DNA from: Opitutia bacterium
GTDB taxonomy: Bacteria > Verrucomicrobiota > Verrucomicrobiia > Opitutales > Seribacteraceae
Length of the DNA stretch: 64,000 nt
Assembly (NCBI GenBank): GCA_002730975.1
Contig: PCBO01000135.1
Coordinates: 1-64,000 of the forward strand
Direction: 5' to 3'
Shown here: piece by piece, positions 15,307-24,105 of the stretch
Numbering within the stretch: position 1 is the first letter of the stretch
Layout of the letters: each line of letters begins with the position of its first letter
Notes under the pieces: generated by a model
What the model was told of the DNA's origin: nothing
The model's input: only the letters and a program-made list of their open reading frames with translations
Database searches by the model: none
Made by a program: the position numbers and the translations under genes

Positions 15307-16079
15307 ACTCGGAGGCCAATAATATTTCCTCCCCCATCGTTTCCGCCAAAGGCGTTTCCCTTTCATATGGCGACTATGTTGTTTTGCACGACGTAACTTT
15401 CAACGCGATTAGGGGGCAAGCTCTAGTCGTCATGGGAGGTAGTGGTTGTGGCAAGAGCACCTTGCTGAAATCACTGGTTGGTCTCCTCGAGCCAGTTTCC
15501 GGGGCGATTCGTTACGGAGATCAGGATTTCTGGGCAAGCGACAATCAAAAACGTGATGAAATCTCAAGACGCTTTGGTATCCTTTATCAAGGCGGAGCTC
15601 TATGGAGTTCGATGAGCCTGTTGGAAAACGTTTCCTTGCCGCTTGAGATGTTTACCGAACTCTCACCCAAGGAAGTGAGAGAGATTGCCGAGTACAAATT
15701 ATCTCTGGTGGGGCTTTCAGGTTTCGGGGACTTTCGCCCTGCGCAGCTCAGTGGCGGGATGCGCAAGCGCGGCGGATTGGCTCGAGCCATGTCCCTCGAT
15801 CCTGAAATTCTCTTTTTTGACGAACCTTCCGCCGGTCTTGATCCGCTTAGCTCGAGACGATTGGACGACCTCATACTTGAGCTGAAGGAGACTTTGGGCA
15901 TAACTTTTATTGTGGTGACGCACGAACTACCCAGCATTTTTGCCATTGCCGATGACTCCATATTCCTAGATGCAGAGTCCAAGACTCTTTTAGCTTGCGG
16001 TCATCCGGCAACTCTCAGGGATGAATGCTCTGAGGACAAGGTGAGACACTTCCTTTTGAGACAATCGAACTTCTCTTAA
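15303..16079 (+). CDS. MlaF-type ABC transporter ATP-binding protein
   Basis: A 258-residue ATPase that powers the lipid transporter. Walker A is MGGSGCGKSTLLK (about 44-56), the signature is LSGGMRKRGGLARA, and Walker B is ILFFDEPSAGLDPLSS, with the switch His in VVTHEL. The RKR sequence after the signature is typical of MlaF/TrcA-like proteins. It overlaps the permease by 4 bases and is followed by the MCE gene after 44 bases. Confidence 0.94.
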   Translation: MNSEANNISSPIVSAKGVSLSYGDYVVLHDVTFNAIRGQALVVMGGSGCGKSTLLKSLVGLLEPVSGAIRYGDQDFWASDNQKRDEISRRFGILYQGGALWSSMSLLENVSLPLEMFTELSPKEVREIAEYKLSLVGLSGFGDFRPAQLSGGMRKRGGLARAMSLDPEILFFDEPSAGLDPLSSRRLDDLILELKETLGITFIVVTHELPSIFAIADDSIFLDAESKTLLACGHPATLRDECSEDKVRHFLLRQSNFS

Positions 16080-16123
16080 CTCTAGCGTTGCGACCAGATC
16101 TTTCTTACTATTAATTTAATAAA

Positions 16124-17026
16124 GTGAAGAGAAAAGGACATGCTACTCTTGTGGGTGCTTTTGTCGTTGGGGCTTTTGCAGTCTTTGCCGGCTTTGTAGT
16201 GTTTACAGGAGGTTTGACCAGTCTGCGGGATAAAAACGAACGATTTGTGCTCGTATTTCGTGAGAATATTTATGGTCTCAAGGAAGGAGGTAAGGTCACG
16301 CTGAACGGTGTTCGCATTGGTCGAGTTGAACGCTTTTTCCTAGGTGCTGCCGAGCAGGACGCCCCTGTTCCGATCCTTGTTGAAATCGATCGGAGGCTCG
16401 TTTTGCGTCACATGGATGAAAGAGTTAACGAACTGTTTGATTCCGATGGTAAATTTCGGGACGACGTTCTGCCACGCATCCAAGGACAGCTTGTTCAGGA
16501 AAGCTTTGTCACGGGCATACAGTATATCAATCTGGAGTACCATTCATTGCAAGTTGATGCGAATATGACTACTCGGCATGGATACCCGCAGATTGTGACC
16601 CAAGCATCAACTATGGAACAACTAAGTGAAAACTTAGATCCTGAGTACATCGGAAAGCAGCTTACCAGCCTGTTGAAAACAGCAAACCAAAGGTTGGAGG
16701 AACTGAATGTCATTGCCATTAAGGATTCCTTCACCTCGTCATCTCAGCAGTTCGATGTTTTCATCGATGAATTCAGTAAAAATTTCGTTCCCCTCGGACC
16801 GAAAATAGGAGTCGCCTCCGATGAAGCCACCCAGACGATGGCGGAATTAAAAAAACTGTCGCTCTCGCTCAATGAAATGCTGGATCCCTCATCCGATTTT
16901 CGTTTTGGCTTTGGCGAGACGCTGCACGAGATTTCTGCCAGCATGAAGGCTATCAAAAACCTTGCCGAACTTCTCGAGCGTAATCCTCAATCGATAATCA
17001 GAGGAAAGGGCGATGACCAACAATGA
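16124..17026 (+). CDS. MlaD-type MCE domain protein
   Basis: A 300-residue periplasmic protein anchored by one N-terminal membrane helix (about 10-31, LVGAFVVGAFAVFAGFVVF). The MCE domain follows (about 38-130) with the typical GLKEGGKVTLNGVRIGRVER. The rest is helical with a coiled-coil tendency. MlaD proteins form hexameric rings that carry lipids between membranes. The start is GTG at 16124, right before the basic MKRKGH. The stop overlaps the lipoprotein gene by 4 bases. Confidence 0.92.
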   Translation: MKRKGHATLVGAFVVGAFAVFAGFVVFTGGLTSLRDKNERFVLVFRENIYGLKEGGKVTLNGVRIGRVERFFLGAAEQDAPVPILVEIDRRLVLRHMDERVNELFDSDGKFRDDVLPRIQGQLVQESFVTGIQYINLEYHSLQVDANMTTRHGYPQIVTQASTMEQLSENLDPEYIGKQLTSLLKTANQRLEELNVIAIKDSFTSSSQQFDVFIDEFSKNFVPLGPKIGVASDEATQTMAELKKLSLSLNEMLDPSSDFRFGFGETLHEISASMKAIKNLAELLERNPQSIIRGKGDDQQ

Positions 17027-17652
17027 AGTCCAAAACGGTTAGTATTGTTATTTTCATTTCTCTAATAATCTTAGGCGCCTGTGTCAGCGTGGTGCCCGAG
17101 TCAACCCACGTCGAACCAACGAATTATTTACTCACTTCCGTTGACTCCAATCTATCCTCCACCGATTCGGACTTCCTGAACGGTATGTCTTTTTATGTTC
17201 GGCAGGTAGAGCTAGCTCCTTATCTGGAAGCGAATGGATTGGTTTCGCGTACCGAGTCTCATAAGGTTGAGTTTTCCAACTTGCATCGCTGGGGAGAACC
17301 GCTCGACGAAGGAATCGCTCGCGTTGTGGCTAAAAACCTATCAACCATCCTTGGGACGCTTAACTATTCTGCATATCCTCACCGCCAGAAACCCAAGTGC
17401 GACTTGGAGATCGGTTTGCATCTAGAACGTTTTGAGAAAGTTTCAGGAGCAAAAGTGACTCTAGTCGGGACATGGCAACTTTTTCGTGACAATCAGCAAG
17501 TTGATATCGAATCCTTGGCTGAAGTAATCAAATTTTCATCATCTGTCACTGATCTTGATAAAAGTTCCCAGGTCGCGGCTCTTAGCCTAACGTTGGAAAA
17601 AGTTTCCGAACATATTGCCGTCCAGTTGGTCCGACGCTTGAAGACTGAATGA
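17023..17652 (+). CDS. PqiC/ABC-type transport auxiliary lipoprotein
   Basis: A 209-residue lipoprotein. The signal peptide ends in a lipobox (ILGAC, Cys20). The mature part resembles PqiC/DUF330-type auxiliary lipoproteins of MCE transporters: NYLLTSVDS, a FYVRQVELAPYLEANGLV block where family members have the "DRPQ" region, LHRWGEPLDEGIARVVAKNL, and a C-terminal ALSLTLEKVSEHIA. The 4-base overlap with the MCE gene supports this role. Classic Mla operons carry MlaC and MlaB instead, so this is a hybrid gene set. Confidence 0.85.
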   Translation: MKSKTVSIVIFISLIILGACVSVVPESTHVEPTNYLLTSVDSNLSSTDSDFLNGMSFYVRQVELAPYLEANGLVSRTESHKVEFSNLHRWGEPLDEGIARVVAKNLSTILGTLNYSAYPHRQKPKCDLEIGLHLERFEKVSGAKVTLVGTWQLFRDNQQVDIESLAEVIKFSSSVTDLDKSSQVAALSLTLEKVSEHIAVQLVRRLKTE

Positions 17653-17696
17653 TTCGGGGTTCGAAGCTAAGCTTGTTTTTTTCTTAAGAATTTTTA

Positions 17697-17972
17697 ATGG
17701 CTGTATTCTTCACGGTAGCGGTTATCCTGCTTGGAATTTGTGCAGTGATTTTTATCTATCTGCATACGCGTTCCAAAGACACGGAACGTTTAGACGCGGA
17801 AATGAACGAAGATTTCTCAGAAGAATTTGAACTCGATATTCAGGGGCAACCTTCTGATAAAGGCATGGAAGAGATGGTGGAGTGGTTGGAGGATGACCTG
17901 AGAGACAACCGCCTCGGTGAATCGGAGGAAATTGAAAGTTTTCAAGAACTCCCTCGAGCTCAAAGCAATTAA
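17697..17972 (+). CDS. Small single-pass membrane protein
   Basis: A 91-residue protein with one transmembrane helix (about 2-22, VFFTVAVILLGICAVIFIYL) followed by an acidic cytoplasmic or periplasmic tail (EMNEDFSEEFELDIQ, MVEWLEDDLRDNRLG). No family is recognised. It lies 44 bases after the lipid transporter genes, with a short T-rich run (17681-17687) between, so it may or may not be part of that operon. Confidence 0.65.
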   Translation: MAVFFTVAVILLGICAVIFIYLHTRSKDTERLDAEMNEDFSEEFELDIQGQPSDKGMEEMVEWLEDDLRDNRLGESEEIESFQELPRAQSN

Positions 17973-18121
17973 ACTGCATGATTTTCTTTCATTTGAAAAT
18001 CGTATTTGCTCAATGAAAACTCCTTGCCGTTTCGTCCAATCAGGTTTTCTACATCGTTTCGGTGACCTTCGATTTAAAATAGAGTGGTTCTCACCCTTTT
18101 TTCTGGAATCTTGCTTGTTCC

Positions 18122-19495
18122 ATGTCTAATCTGATTGTTAAATCCATGAAATACTCAATGAAGTTTCTTAGTTGTTTTCTCGTAACTATTTTCAGTTTCT
18201 CTGCTCAGGCAGAGAATTGGGCCAACTGGCGCGGTCCGAATCACGATGGTTCTGCCTCCTCGTCAAAACCAGTTCCTGTGAAGTTCGATGCCAAGGACCG
18301 TGTGAAGTGGAAAATTCCTCTTCCCGGTGCCTCATCGGGGACGCCGATAGTCTGGGATAACCGCGTCTTCATATCTTCCATTCGAATTTCAGACGCAAAA
18401 ACCGGGACCGGGCAACTACTTGCCATATGCGTGGATCGGTCAACTGGAAAAATTCTTTGGGAGCAAAACGCAGGAAGTGGCTACCGACCAGGAAAAGGAG
18501 ACGGATTTGATTATCAACTGGATTCCAAGGCAACCTATGCTAACGCTTCTCCTGTAACCGATGGTAACCTCGTGGTGTTTTCATACGGTAATGGTGATTT
18601 GGTTGCCTATGATATGGGAGGTGTGGAACTTTGGCGCCGCAACATTCAAAAAGATTATGGAGACTTCTGTTTTCAGTGGACTTTTTCCGCATCCGTCACC
18701 CTTCACGCAGGGAAATTATATCTTCCCGTGCTCCAAAGGAACGAGCCTGTCCACGGGAGAGGCAAACCTAACGCTCCTTCATTTATTCTCTGTATGAATC
18801 CCCATACTGGCAAAACCATTTGGCAGCATCAGCGACACTCGGATGCCATTAAGGAATCACTCGAGTCCTTTGGCACTATTATCCCTCACAAAGGTCAATT
18901 ACTGGTTGCAGGCGGAGATGTTCTCACTGGGCATGACCCCGCTACCGGCAATGAAATATGGCGTTGGGGTACATGGAATCCAGGCCACAAGCAACAATGG
19001 TGGCGCTTAGTTCCTTCTCCTGTGGCAGGTTCGGGCGTGGTCCTTGCATGCGCTCCCAAGAAAGCACCTGTCTATGCGGTCAAACTAGGTCTCACCAGCA
19101 CCAGATCGGGTAAAGACGACTTAGCTTGGGAAAGTTCAGCCAATCCCCAAATTACCTCCGACGTACCCACTCCACTCTTTTATGGAGAAAAGTTCTTTGT
19201 ACTCAGCGATCTCAAGAAAACTTTATCTTGCATCCAACCTAACAGCGGCAAGGTCGAGTGGTCTACGGTGTTGCCGGGCAAGTACAAGTGGCGAGCTTCT
19301 CCAACTGCTGCTTCCGGAAAAATCTATACGATGAACCATAACGGTGAGGTTGTCGTGGTAGATGCCAAAGACGGTTCCATTCTTCACTCCGCGAAAATGG
19401 GCAAAAACTACGACGACAACACCAGAGCCTCGATTGCTATTTCGGACGGTCAATTGTTTATCCGTACCAACGAAAATTTGTATTGCATTCATTAG
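18122..19495 (+). CDS. Secreted PQQ-like beta-propeller protein
   Basis: A 457-residue secreted protein. The signal peptide ends at about residue 30 (FLSCFLVTIFSFSAQA); an ATG at 18146 is an alternative start. The mature protein starts NWANWRGPNHDG, the usual opening of Planctomycete and Verrucomicrobia PQQ-like propellers, and contains repeated blades ending in patterns such as DRSTGKILWEQ, NPHTGKTIWQH, DPATGNEIWRW and QPNSGKVEWS. These proteins look like BamB or quinoprotein dehydrogenase blades, but PQQ-binding residues cannot be confirmed. It is followed by a strong terminator. Confidence 0.9.
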   Translation: MSNLIVKSMKYSMKFLSCFLVTIFSFSAQAENWANWRGPNHDGSASSSKPVPVKFDAKDRVKWKIPLPGASSGTPIVWDNRVFISSIRISDAKTGTGQLLAICVDRSTGKILWEQNAGSGYRPGKGDGFDYQLDSKATYANASPVTDGNLVVFSYGNGDLVAYDMGGVELWRRNIQKDYGDFCFQWTFSASVTLHAGKLYLPVLQRNEPVHGRGKPNAPSFILCMNPHTGKTIWQHQRHSDAIKESLESFGTIIPHKGQLLVAGGDVLTGHDPATGNEIWRWGTWNPGHKQQWWRLVPSPVAGSGVVLACAPKKAPVYAVKLGLTSTRSGKDDLAWESSANPQITSDVPTPLFYGEKFFVLSDLKKTLSCIQPNSGKVEWSTVLPGKYKWRASPTAASGKIYTMNHNGEVVVVDAKDGSILHSAKMGKNYDDNTRASIAISDGQLFIRTNENLYCIH

Positions 19496-19545
19496 CATAA
19501 ATTTAGATATTGTTTCCCTTTTTAATTTTCCCATCCACCACACCC

Positions 19546-19590
19546 GCGCCGGGCGGTACCCGCCAACACCGCCGCCCGGCGCTTTTTTTT
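19546..19590 (+). terminator. Rho-independent terminator after the PQQ-like gene
   Basis: An 11-bp perfect GC-rich stem (19546-19556 with 19572-19582) is followed at once by eight T residues (19583-19590). It lies 51 bases past the PQQ-like stop. Confidence 0.93.
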
Positions 19591-19618
19591 GCCTAGATTG
19601 CTTTCCCGTTTTTTTGTC

Positions 19619-20530
19619 ATGTTAAAAAGCATGTCCTGCTTTTATGCCATATCTAGAATGAGAATTGGTTTTCTCGCTTTCCTCCTTCTCGTTTCTGCTC
19701 TGGTGTTCTCGACCGCTCAAGATAAGAACATTAATGACTACAGCTCTCTGGAAAATCGGGCTCGATCATTATCCCAGAGGCTTAATGCCCACGAAGCCTT
19801 GATAGCCGAAATTCTCTCAAGACCAGACCCAATTAGCCCAAAACCATCGACACCCACACCGCCATCCCCGCAAATTGACCCACCTGCTTCCCAATCTTTA
19901 GAGTCGGTGGCTCCTCCTGGATTCATGCCCGGCGGACGCCTTCCTGCACCTCAATACGACCAGTCTCAGGATTCCGATACATCAACGCCAACTCCTGTCT
20001 CTCAATGGGAGCAACCCGATGTTTCATTGCGGAACAACGGATACTATCTAGGTCTCATCGGAGCCAGTGTACTGCCACTGGACGGAGCCGTCCGATGGGG
20101 TGGTGGGATGGGAGGCGCCTCCATGCAGTTCGAAAAAGGGTACCTTGCTGGTGTGTTGATGGGGCGCGATTTCGGTTTTATTCGAGTAGAGAGTGAACAT
20201 AATACCATCCATTACGACCAAAAGAATGGCTCTGGTTCAGCTGCAGTTCATCCTGTTCTTTTTCGATGTATCTTTGAAAAAGAGATAGGTGATCGTGTTG
20301 ACTTGCGTGCAGGCATTGGCTCAGGAATCTCACTTGCCCAGTTGAATTATGCTGGAAAAGTATTCGGTGGCATGAGCTTTTGTTACGACTTTCTCTTGGG
20401 CGCAGGCATTCGCCTAAACGAAGCTTTGGCATTGAACTTAGACTACCGCTACTTTCTGACGGCAGCCAGCGAAGACTTCAAGCGACTCCAAAGTAATCTT
20501 CTCACTGCAAGTCTGCAGTTCGACTTATAA
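19619..20530 (+). CDS. Outer-membrane beta-barrel protein with Pro-rich linker
   Basis: A protein of about 303 residues. A signal sequence (MRIGFLAFLLLVSALVFSTA) is in frame; start candidates are ATGs at 19619 and 19658, and a TTG at 19589 is rejected because it lies in the terminator T-run. A short coiled coil (ENRARSLSQRLNAHEALIAE) and a Pro/Ser/Thr-rich linker precede a C-terminal domain of amphipathic strands rich in Gly and aromatics (NNGYYLGLIGASVLPLDG, ALNLDYRYFLT). It ends in SLQFDL, close to the C-terminal signature of outer-membrane barrels. An N-terminal coiled coil plus small barrel suggests an envelope structural role; the function is unknown. Confidence 0.8.
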   Translation: MLKSMSCFYAISRMRIGFLAFLLLVSALVFSTAQDKNINDYSSLENRARSLSQRLNAHEALIAEILSRPDPISPKPSTPTPPSPQIDPPASQSLESVAPPGFMPGGRLPAPQYDQSQDSDTSTPTPVSQWEQPDVSLRNNGYYLGLIGASVLPLDGAVRWGGGMGGASMQFEKGYLAGVLMGRDFGFIRVESEHNTIHYDQKNGSGSAAVHPVLFRCIFEKEIGDRVDLRAGIGSGISLAQLNYAGKVFGGMSFCYDFLLGAGIRLNEALALNLDYRYFLTAASEDFKRLQSNLLTASLQFDL

Positions 20531-20542
20531 GTATAATCAGAT

Positions 20543-20562
20543 GTCGACCGTTTCGGATCGAC
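20543..20562 (+). terminator. Possible terminator after the barrel gene
   Basis: GTCGACCG at 20543-20550 pairs with CGG-TCGAC at 20554-20562, with one bulged A and a three-base loop. It lies 12 bases past the stop. The following T-run is interrupted, so termination is probable but not certain. Confidence 0.4.
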
Positions 20563-20661
20563 TTGGTATTCATTTTTGTTCTTTCGTTGCTTATACGGTT
20601 TTTGATTTAGTGGCGAAAAGGCTTTTCGTAATATGTTTCAAGCGCGATAGTCTTAATTGCT

Positions 20662-21627
20662 ATGAGAAGAATTGATTGTCACGTACACCTTGTCGGGGAT
20701 GGTTCCTCTGGTACCGGTTGTCGGTTTCGTACTCCCAATTTATTGCGTTCTCTTGCCGCTCGTTATTTGCTCCGCACTACGGGGTTGCCCACATCTGTTC
20801 TGCAGGGAGGTCTGGATGAGGCTTATGTGGCGAAACTGTTGTCATCCGTTAAAGCTTCCTCGATCGATGCTGCGGTTCTTCTTGCAATGGATATGCCTCG
20901 GTCTGATGAAGGACAAGTTCTGGAGAAAGAGTCGAACTTTTACGTACCCAACGAAAGGGTTTTGGAACTTGGGGTCGAGTATGAGGAGTTCATACCGGCA
21001 TGTTCTATTCACCCAGGTCGACCCGATGCGATGGATGAATTGGAGAAGTGCATCGCGGGAGGGGCAAAAGTGATGAAACTCCTTCCCAATTGTCACAATG
21101 CGAATTGCTCCGATCCAGCTTTTCGGCCTTTCTGGGAACGCATGGCAAAGGCTAACATGGCATTTCTTGCTCATACTGGAGGTGAATACACAATTCCTGT
21201 TCTAAACAAGGCATACGCTGATCCGAGAGTATTGCATTTGCCAGCCGAATGCGGAGTTACAACAATCGCCGCTCACGGAGCAGGACGAAGTGGTCTGATC
21301 GATCCGGACTACACCTGCGAACTAATCAAGATGTTTTCAAATTATCCCAATTTATTTGCCGACAATAGTGCTCTCGCCACCCCAAATCGTTGGCGGACAA
21401 TCAAGAAATTGCTACCCCGTGAGGTTTGCTCTCGAGTTCTCCATGGGAGCGATTACCCTGTTCCTTCGGGCGGCTTTGGCCCTTGGGTTGGTCGTCTGCT
21501 AAAGTGGAGACACTTCCGGACAATATCCCGAGAACCAAATACCATCGAAAGAGATGCCTTGCTCAAGAAAGCAATCGGTTTCCCCGAAGAAACTTTCACT
21601 AAACTGGACGGCTTGTTGTCGGATTAG
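20662..21627 (+). CDS. Amidohydrolase-family metal-dependent hydrolase
   Basis: A 321-residue TIM-barrel hydrolase of the amidohydrolase-2 type. The metal ligands expected of this family are visible: His7 and His9 in DCHVHL, a His in LAHTGGEY, a His in AAHGAG and an Asp in LHGSDYPVP. A Lys in GGAKVMKLLPN fits the strand that often carries an active-site Lys. No signal peptide is present, so it is cytoplasmic. The substrate is unknown; relatives include decarboxylases and lactonases. It is a single gene between the barrel gene and a convergent PPIase gene. Confidence 0.88.
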   Translation: MRRIDCHVHLVGDGSSGTGCRFRTPNLLRSLAARYLLRTTGLPTSVLQGGLDEAYVAKLLSSVKASSIDAAVLLAMDMPRSDEGQVLEKESNFYVPNERVLELGVEYEEFIPACSIHPGRPDAMDELEKCIAGGAKVMKLLPNCHNANCSDPAFRPFWERMAKANMAFLAHTGGEYTIPVLNKAYADPRVLHLPAECGVTTIAAHGAGRSGLIDPDYTCELIKMFSNYPNLFADNSALATPNRWRTIKKLLPREVCSRVLHGSDYPVPSGGFGPWVGRLLKWRHFRTISREPNTIERDALLKKAIGFPEETFTKLDGLLSD

Positions 21628-21660
21628 CTTTTCTTCCGTTGGAGTCGGGCGGAAATTGAC

Positions 21661-22164
21661 CTAAGAGGAGCAATTCCCTCCTCCGCAACACTCGTCTCCA
21701 CCCATGGGATGACCGTGTTCGAGTTCTTGTTCGGTCGCGTTGCGGACGTCGCGAATAGTTGCTTCAAAAGAAATTGTTTTCCCCGCCATGGGATGATTCC
21801 GGTCCAGAGTGACGTGCGTGTCCGTAACATCTTGAACAAATATGCTCTCGGGCCGGCCATCCGGTCCTGGGACCTCGAATTGGCTGCCTTTGAGAAAGTT
21901 CATATCATTGGAGAACTTTGACCGCTCAATAGTTTCCACGAGTTCATCGCTTCGCTCCCCAAAAGCTTCGTCGGGAGACAACTTCAGTTTGATTAATTCG
22001 CCGATCTCTTTGTCTGCCAAAGCACATTCGATCGCAGGCATCAACGCTCCATGGCCAAAGAGAAAGCCTGTCGGACTGGTTTCTCGAGTGTCCTCCAGAG
22101 TTTCATTCTCACCGTTTTTCATCAGGTAGTTGATGAACACGACCTTGTTTTTCTCAATCTTCAT
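21661..22164 (-). CDS. FKBP-type peptidyl-prolyl isomerase, SlyD-like
   Basis: A 167-residue SlyD-type protein. It has the FKBP half-domain at each end and the insert-in-flap chaperone domain between them. Signs are FINYLMKNGENETLEDT, FGHGALMPAIECALADKEIG, LSPDEAFGERSDELVETI and LDRNHPMAGKTISFEATI, which closes the FKBP fold. The tail is metal-binding: it has HGHPMGGDECC and NCSS, a short form of the His/Cys-rich SlyD tail that delivers nickel to hydrogenases. It assists proline isomerisation and folding in the cytoplasm. Confidence 0.92.
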   Translation of the reverse strand: MKIEKNKVVFINYLMKNGENETLEDTRETSPTGFLFGHGALMPAIECALADKEIGELIKLKLSPDEAFGERSDELVETIERSKFSNDMNFLKGSQFEVPGPDGRPESIFVQDVTDTHVTLDRNHPMAGKTISFEATIRDVRNATEQELEHGHPMGGDECCGGGNCSS

Positions 22165-22210
22165 TTGAGTAGCGTAACTTTAAAGAAAAGGTAAGCAATT
22201 GATAAAAGCA

Positions 22211-22972
22211 CTATGAAAGGAGTTTCCCTAGAATGCGGGGCAGGGGGGACTCGGCGTAAAACTTAGTGGAGGTACCTTGATACTTGAAATCAAGCTCAAT
22301 CGATATTGCGTGGAGGCAAAGTCGTTCGACTCGGGACGCTCGGGCGATTTTTCTGTTCAAGGCGAAGTCGCCATAGATTCGGTCGCCCACTATCGGGAAT
22401 CCTCGTGTTGACGCTTGCACTCGCAATTGATGCGTGCGACCGGTGACGGGTTCCAAGCGGACCAATGACAATCCCAGTCGACCAACTCTCCTACGTTCGA
22501 AGGTTACCTTCGCGAGGGCTTCTTGTCCCCGGCCGGTCTTTACTCTCAGGTTTCCGCCTTCGCGAACTTCCTCCAGTCGATCCTTCCAGTGGCCGTCCTT
22601 CGCTTTCCCTTTTTCTCGAACTATGGCGTAGTAAGTTTTGTGAGTCTCCCGTTCAGCGAAGCTTTTTCTCAAGGAGGCGGCGAGCTCGGCAGAAAAGGTG
22701 GCCAGCAAGACTCCCGAGGTAGGCGAATCTAGACGATGAACGAGATGAAGGGAGCGCTCGACTCCGGTGTCGTCCATCCAAGCATAGCGTTCCTCTTCAA
22801 AATCGTAGTCTGCCCTAAGAAGCGTTCGGGCCTTCTTGTCGTTCTTCCGATTCGGATGCGTCAGCACGCCAACCGGTTTATCGATGGCAACGAGTCCGAA
22901 CGGATGGTAGTCCAGAATCTTGGCATCCCGATCAAGGGGCAGATCCTCTAACTCGGAAAAGGACCTCGTCAT
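22211..22972 (-). CDS. RluA-family pseudouridine synthase (TruC-like)
   Basis: A 253-residue enzyme with the RluA-family motif VHRLDSPTSGVLL; the catalytic Asp is residue 82. Other blocks are LVAIDKPVGVLTHP, HKTYYAIV, PVTGRTHQLRVQAS and PIVGDRIYGD. There is no S4 domain, and length and order match TruC, which modifies U65 of tRNA, better than RluC/D. The start overlaps the stop of the upstream TonB-like gene by 4 bases, suggesting coupled expression. Confidence 0.9.
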   Translation of the reverse strand: MTRSFSELEDLPLDRDAKILDYHPFGLVAIDKPVGVLTHPNRKNDKKARTLLRADYDFEEERYAWMDDTGVERSLHLVHRLDSPTSGVLLATFSAELAASLRKSFAERETHKTYYAIVREKGKAKDGHWKDRLEEVREGGNLRVKTGRGQEALAKVTFERRRVGRLGLSLVRLEPVTGRTHQLRVQASTRGFPIVGDRIYGDFALNRKIARASRVERLCLHAISIELDFKYQGTSTKFYAESPLPRILGKLLS

Positions 22973-24063
22973 CTGTAGAGAAAATTAATGGTCACCTCAT
23001 CCGAGGTTCCAAAGTCCTCTATCATTTTTGCGCTCCATTTTCCAAATGGTTCTCTCGAGACGATGGCTTGTCGACAAATCTCCACAGATACCGACTCACC
23101 ATTCCCGTGGAGTCGATGCAGTTTATGAATCCGACCGTCTGAATCCAAGGTGAAACGCAAGGTGACCTTTGGCGGCAGCCTGTCCCTTCTAAGGAATTGG
23201 CGAGAACCATGTGCTAACTGCGCCCATTGATCCTCGATCGCTTGAAGCATTTCTTGAACATATGCACCGTAAGGATGGAGGCGGCACTCGATGGCGACCT
23301 TGCCGAGGCGTGGAGCATTCGCAACGGTGCTCATAATCGGTCCTCGAATCAAATCTGCAGAAATTCTTGGCCTGGGACGCGGAGTATGTTTGGGCTTAGG
23401 TCTAGCGGTAGGTTGTTCGAGTGCGGCGATCAAGGTCTTGTCCGGAATGTCCGTGAGTACCAGTTGTCGGCGACTATCGGTGTCATTCTCTTTGGCTTCC
23501 ACTTTCTTAACAGTCTTTCCTTCGTCGTCATCCACTTTTTCCAGTTCCAATCGAGCTTCAGGTGGATTGGCTGTGTCCTCATCCTTGCCAACGGGAGACC
23601 CTCTCTCGAAATCCTTGGCTATTTGGGGATCGACTGCAACCGAGGGCGGAGGCTCTGCAAGCGCGACGGGATCACCGTCAGGCACGATTTTCTGGGAGTT
23701 CGGTTTATCTCCTTCGATTTTTGGCGTTTCTGAAGCACTTTCAGAGGCGACCTCCTCGGCTTGGGCGGCTTGTTGTTCGCGAAAAGAGAAATTATCTGTT
23801 TCGTCGGGTGGGTTTTCGGGTGCATCGGGGTTGGCTTCCACGAAACGAGGTTTGATGGATCGCGAAAGATATACGGGATCCCATGTTACTTCCACCTCTC
23901 TGGCAACTTCGCGGGATGATGACACCAACCGAGACTCTTTCGGTAGTAATTGTGCCAGCAATTCCGGAGCTACTAGGTAAGCGATCAAGGCCGCCATCAA
24001 ACCGGCGGAAAAGGCTAGGGGGTCGCCCGAGCGTGGAGGGACACGCAATTTTTTTGTATTCAC
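22969..24063 (-). CDS. TonB/TolA-like membrane-anchored protein
   Basis: A 364-residue protein with an N-terminal membrane helix (about 16-37, AFSAGLMAALIAYLVAPELL), then a long acidic and Pro-rich spacer (about 70-250, with PPSVAVDPQ and KPKHTPRPRPRIS), and a compact C-terminal domain (about 255-364) reading YVQEMLQAIEDQWAQ, VTLRFTLDSDGRIHKL, AIVSREPFGKWS and DEVTINFLYR. That order, helix-rich start, strand with DSDGRI and closing strand, fits the TonB/TolA C-terminal fold. It would span the periplasm. No ExbB/ExbD genes are nearby. Confidence 0.8.
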   Translation of the reverse strand: MNTKKLRVPPRSGDPLAFSAGLMAALIAYLVAPELLAQLLPKESRLVSSSREVAREVEVTWDPVYLSRSIKPRFVEANPDAPENPPDETDNFSFREQQAAQAEEVASESASETPKIEGDKPNSQKIVPDGDPVALAEPPPSVAVDPQIAKDFERGSPVGKDEDTANPPEARLELEKVDDDEGKTVKKVEAKENDTDSRRQLVLTDIPDKTLIAALEQPTARPKPKHTPRPRPRISADLIRGPIMSTVANAPRLGKVAIECRLHPYGAYVQEMLQAIEDQWAQLAHGSRQFLRRDRLPPKVTLRFTLDSDGRIHKLHRLHGNGESVSVEICRQAIVSREPFGKWSAKMIEDFGTSDEVTINFLYR

Positions 24064-24105
24064 GAGGAATTAAAATAACTCGTAAAGCAAGTTGAATCAA
24101 TACCC

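Noticed and set aside
23291-23980. Ser/Thr-rich frame of 229 codons on the plus strand
   Set aside because: It is antisense to the acidic Pro-rich spacer of the TonB-like gene; its composition is the complement of that low-complexity region.
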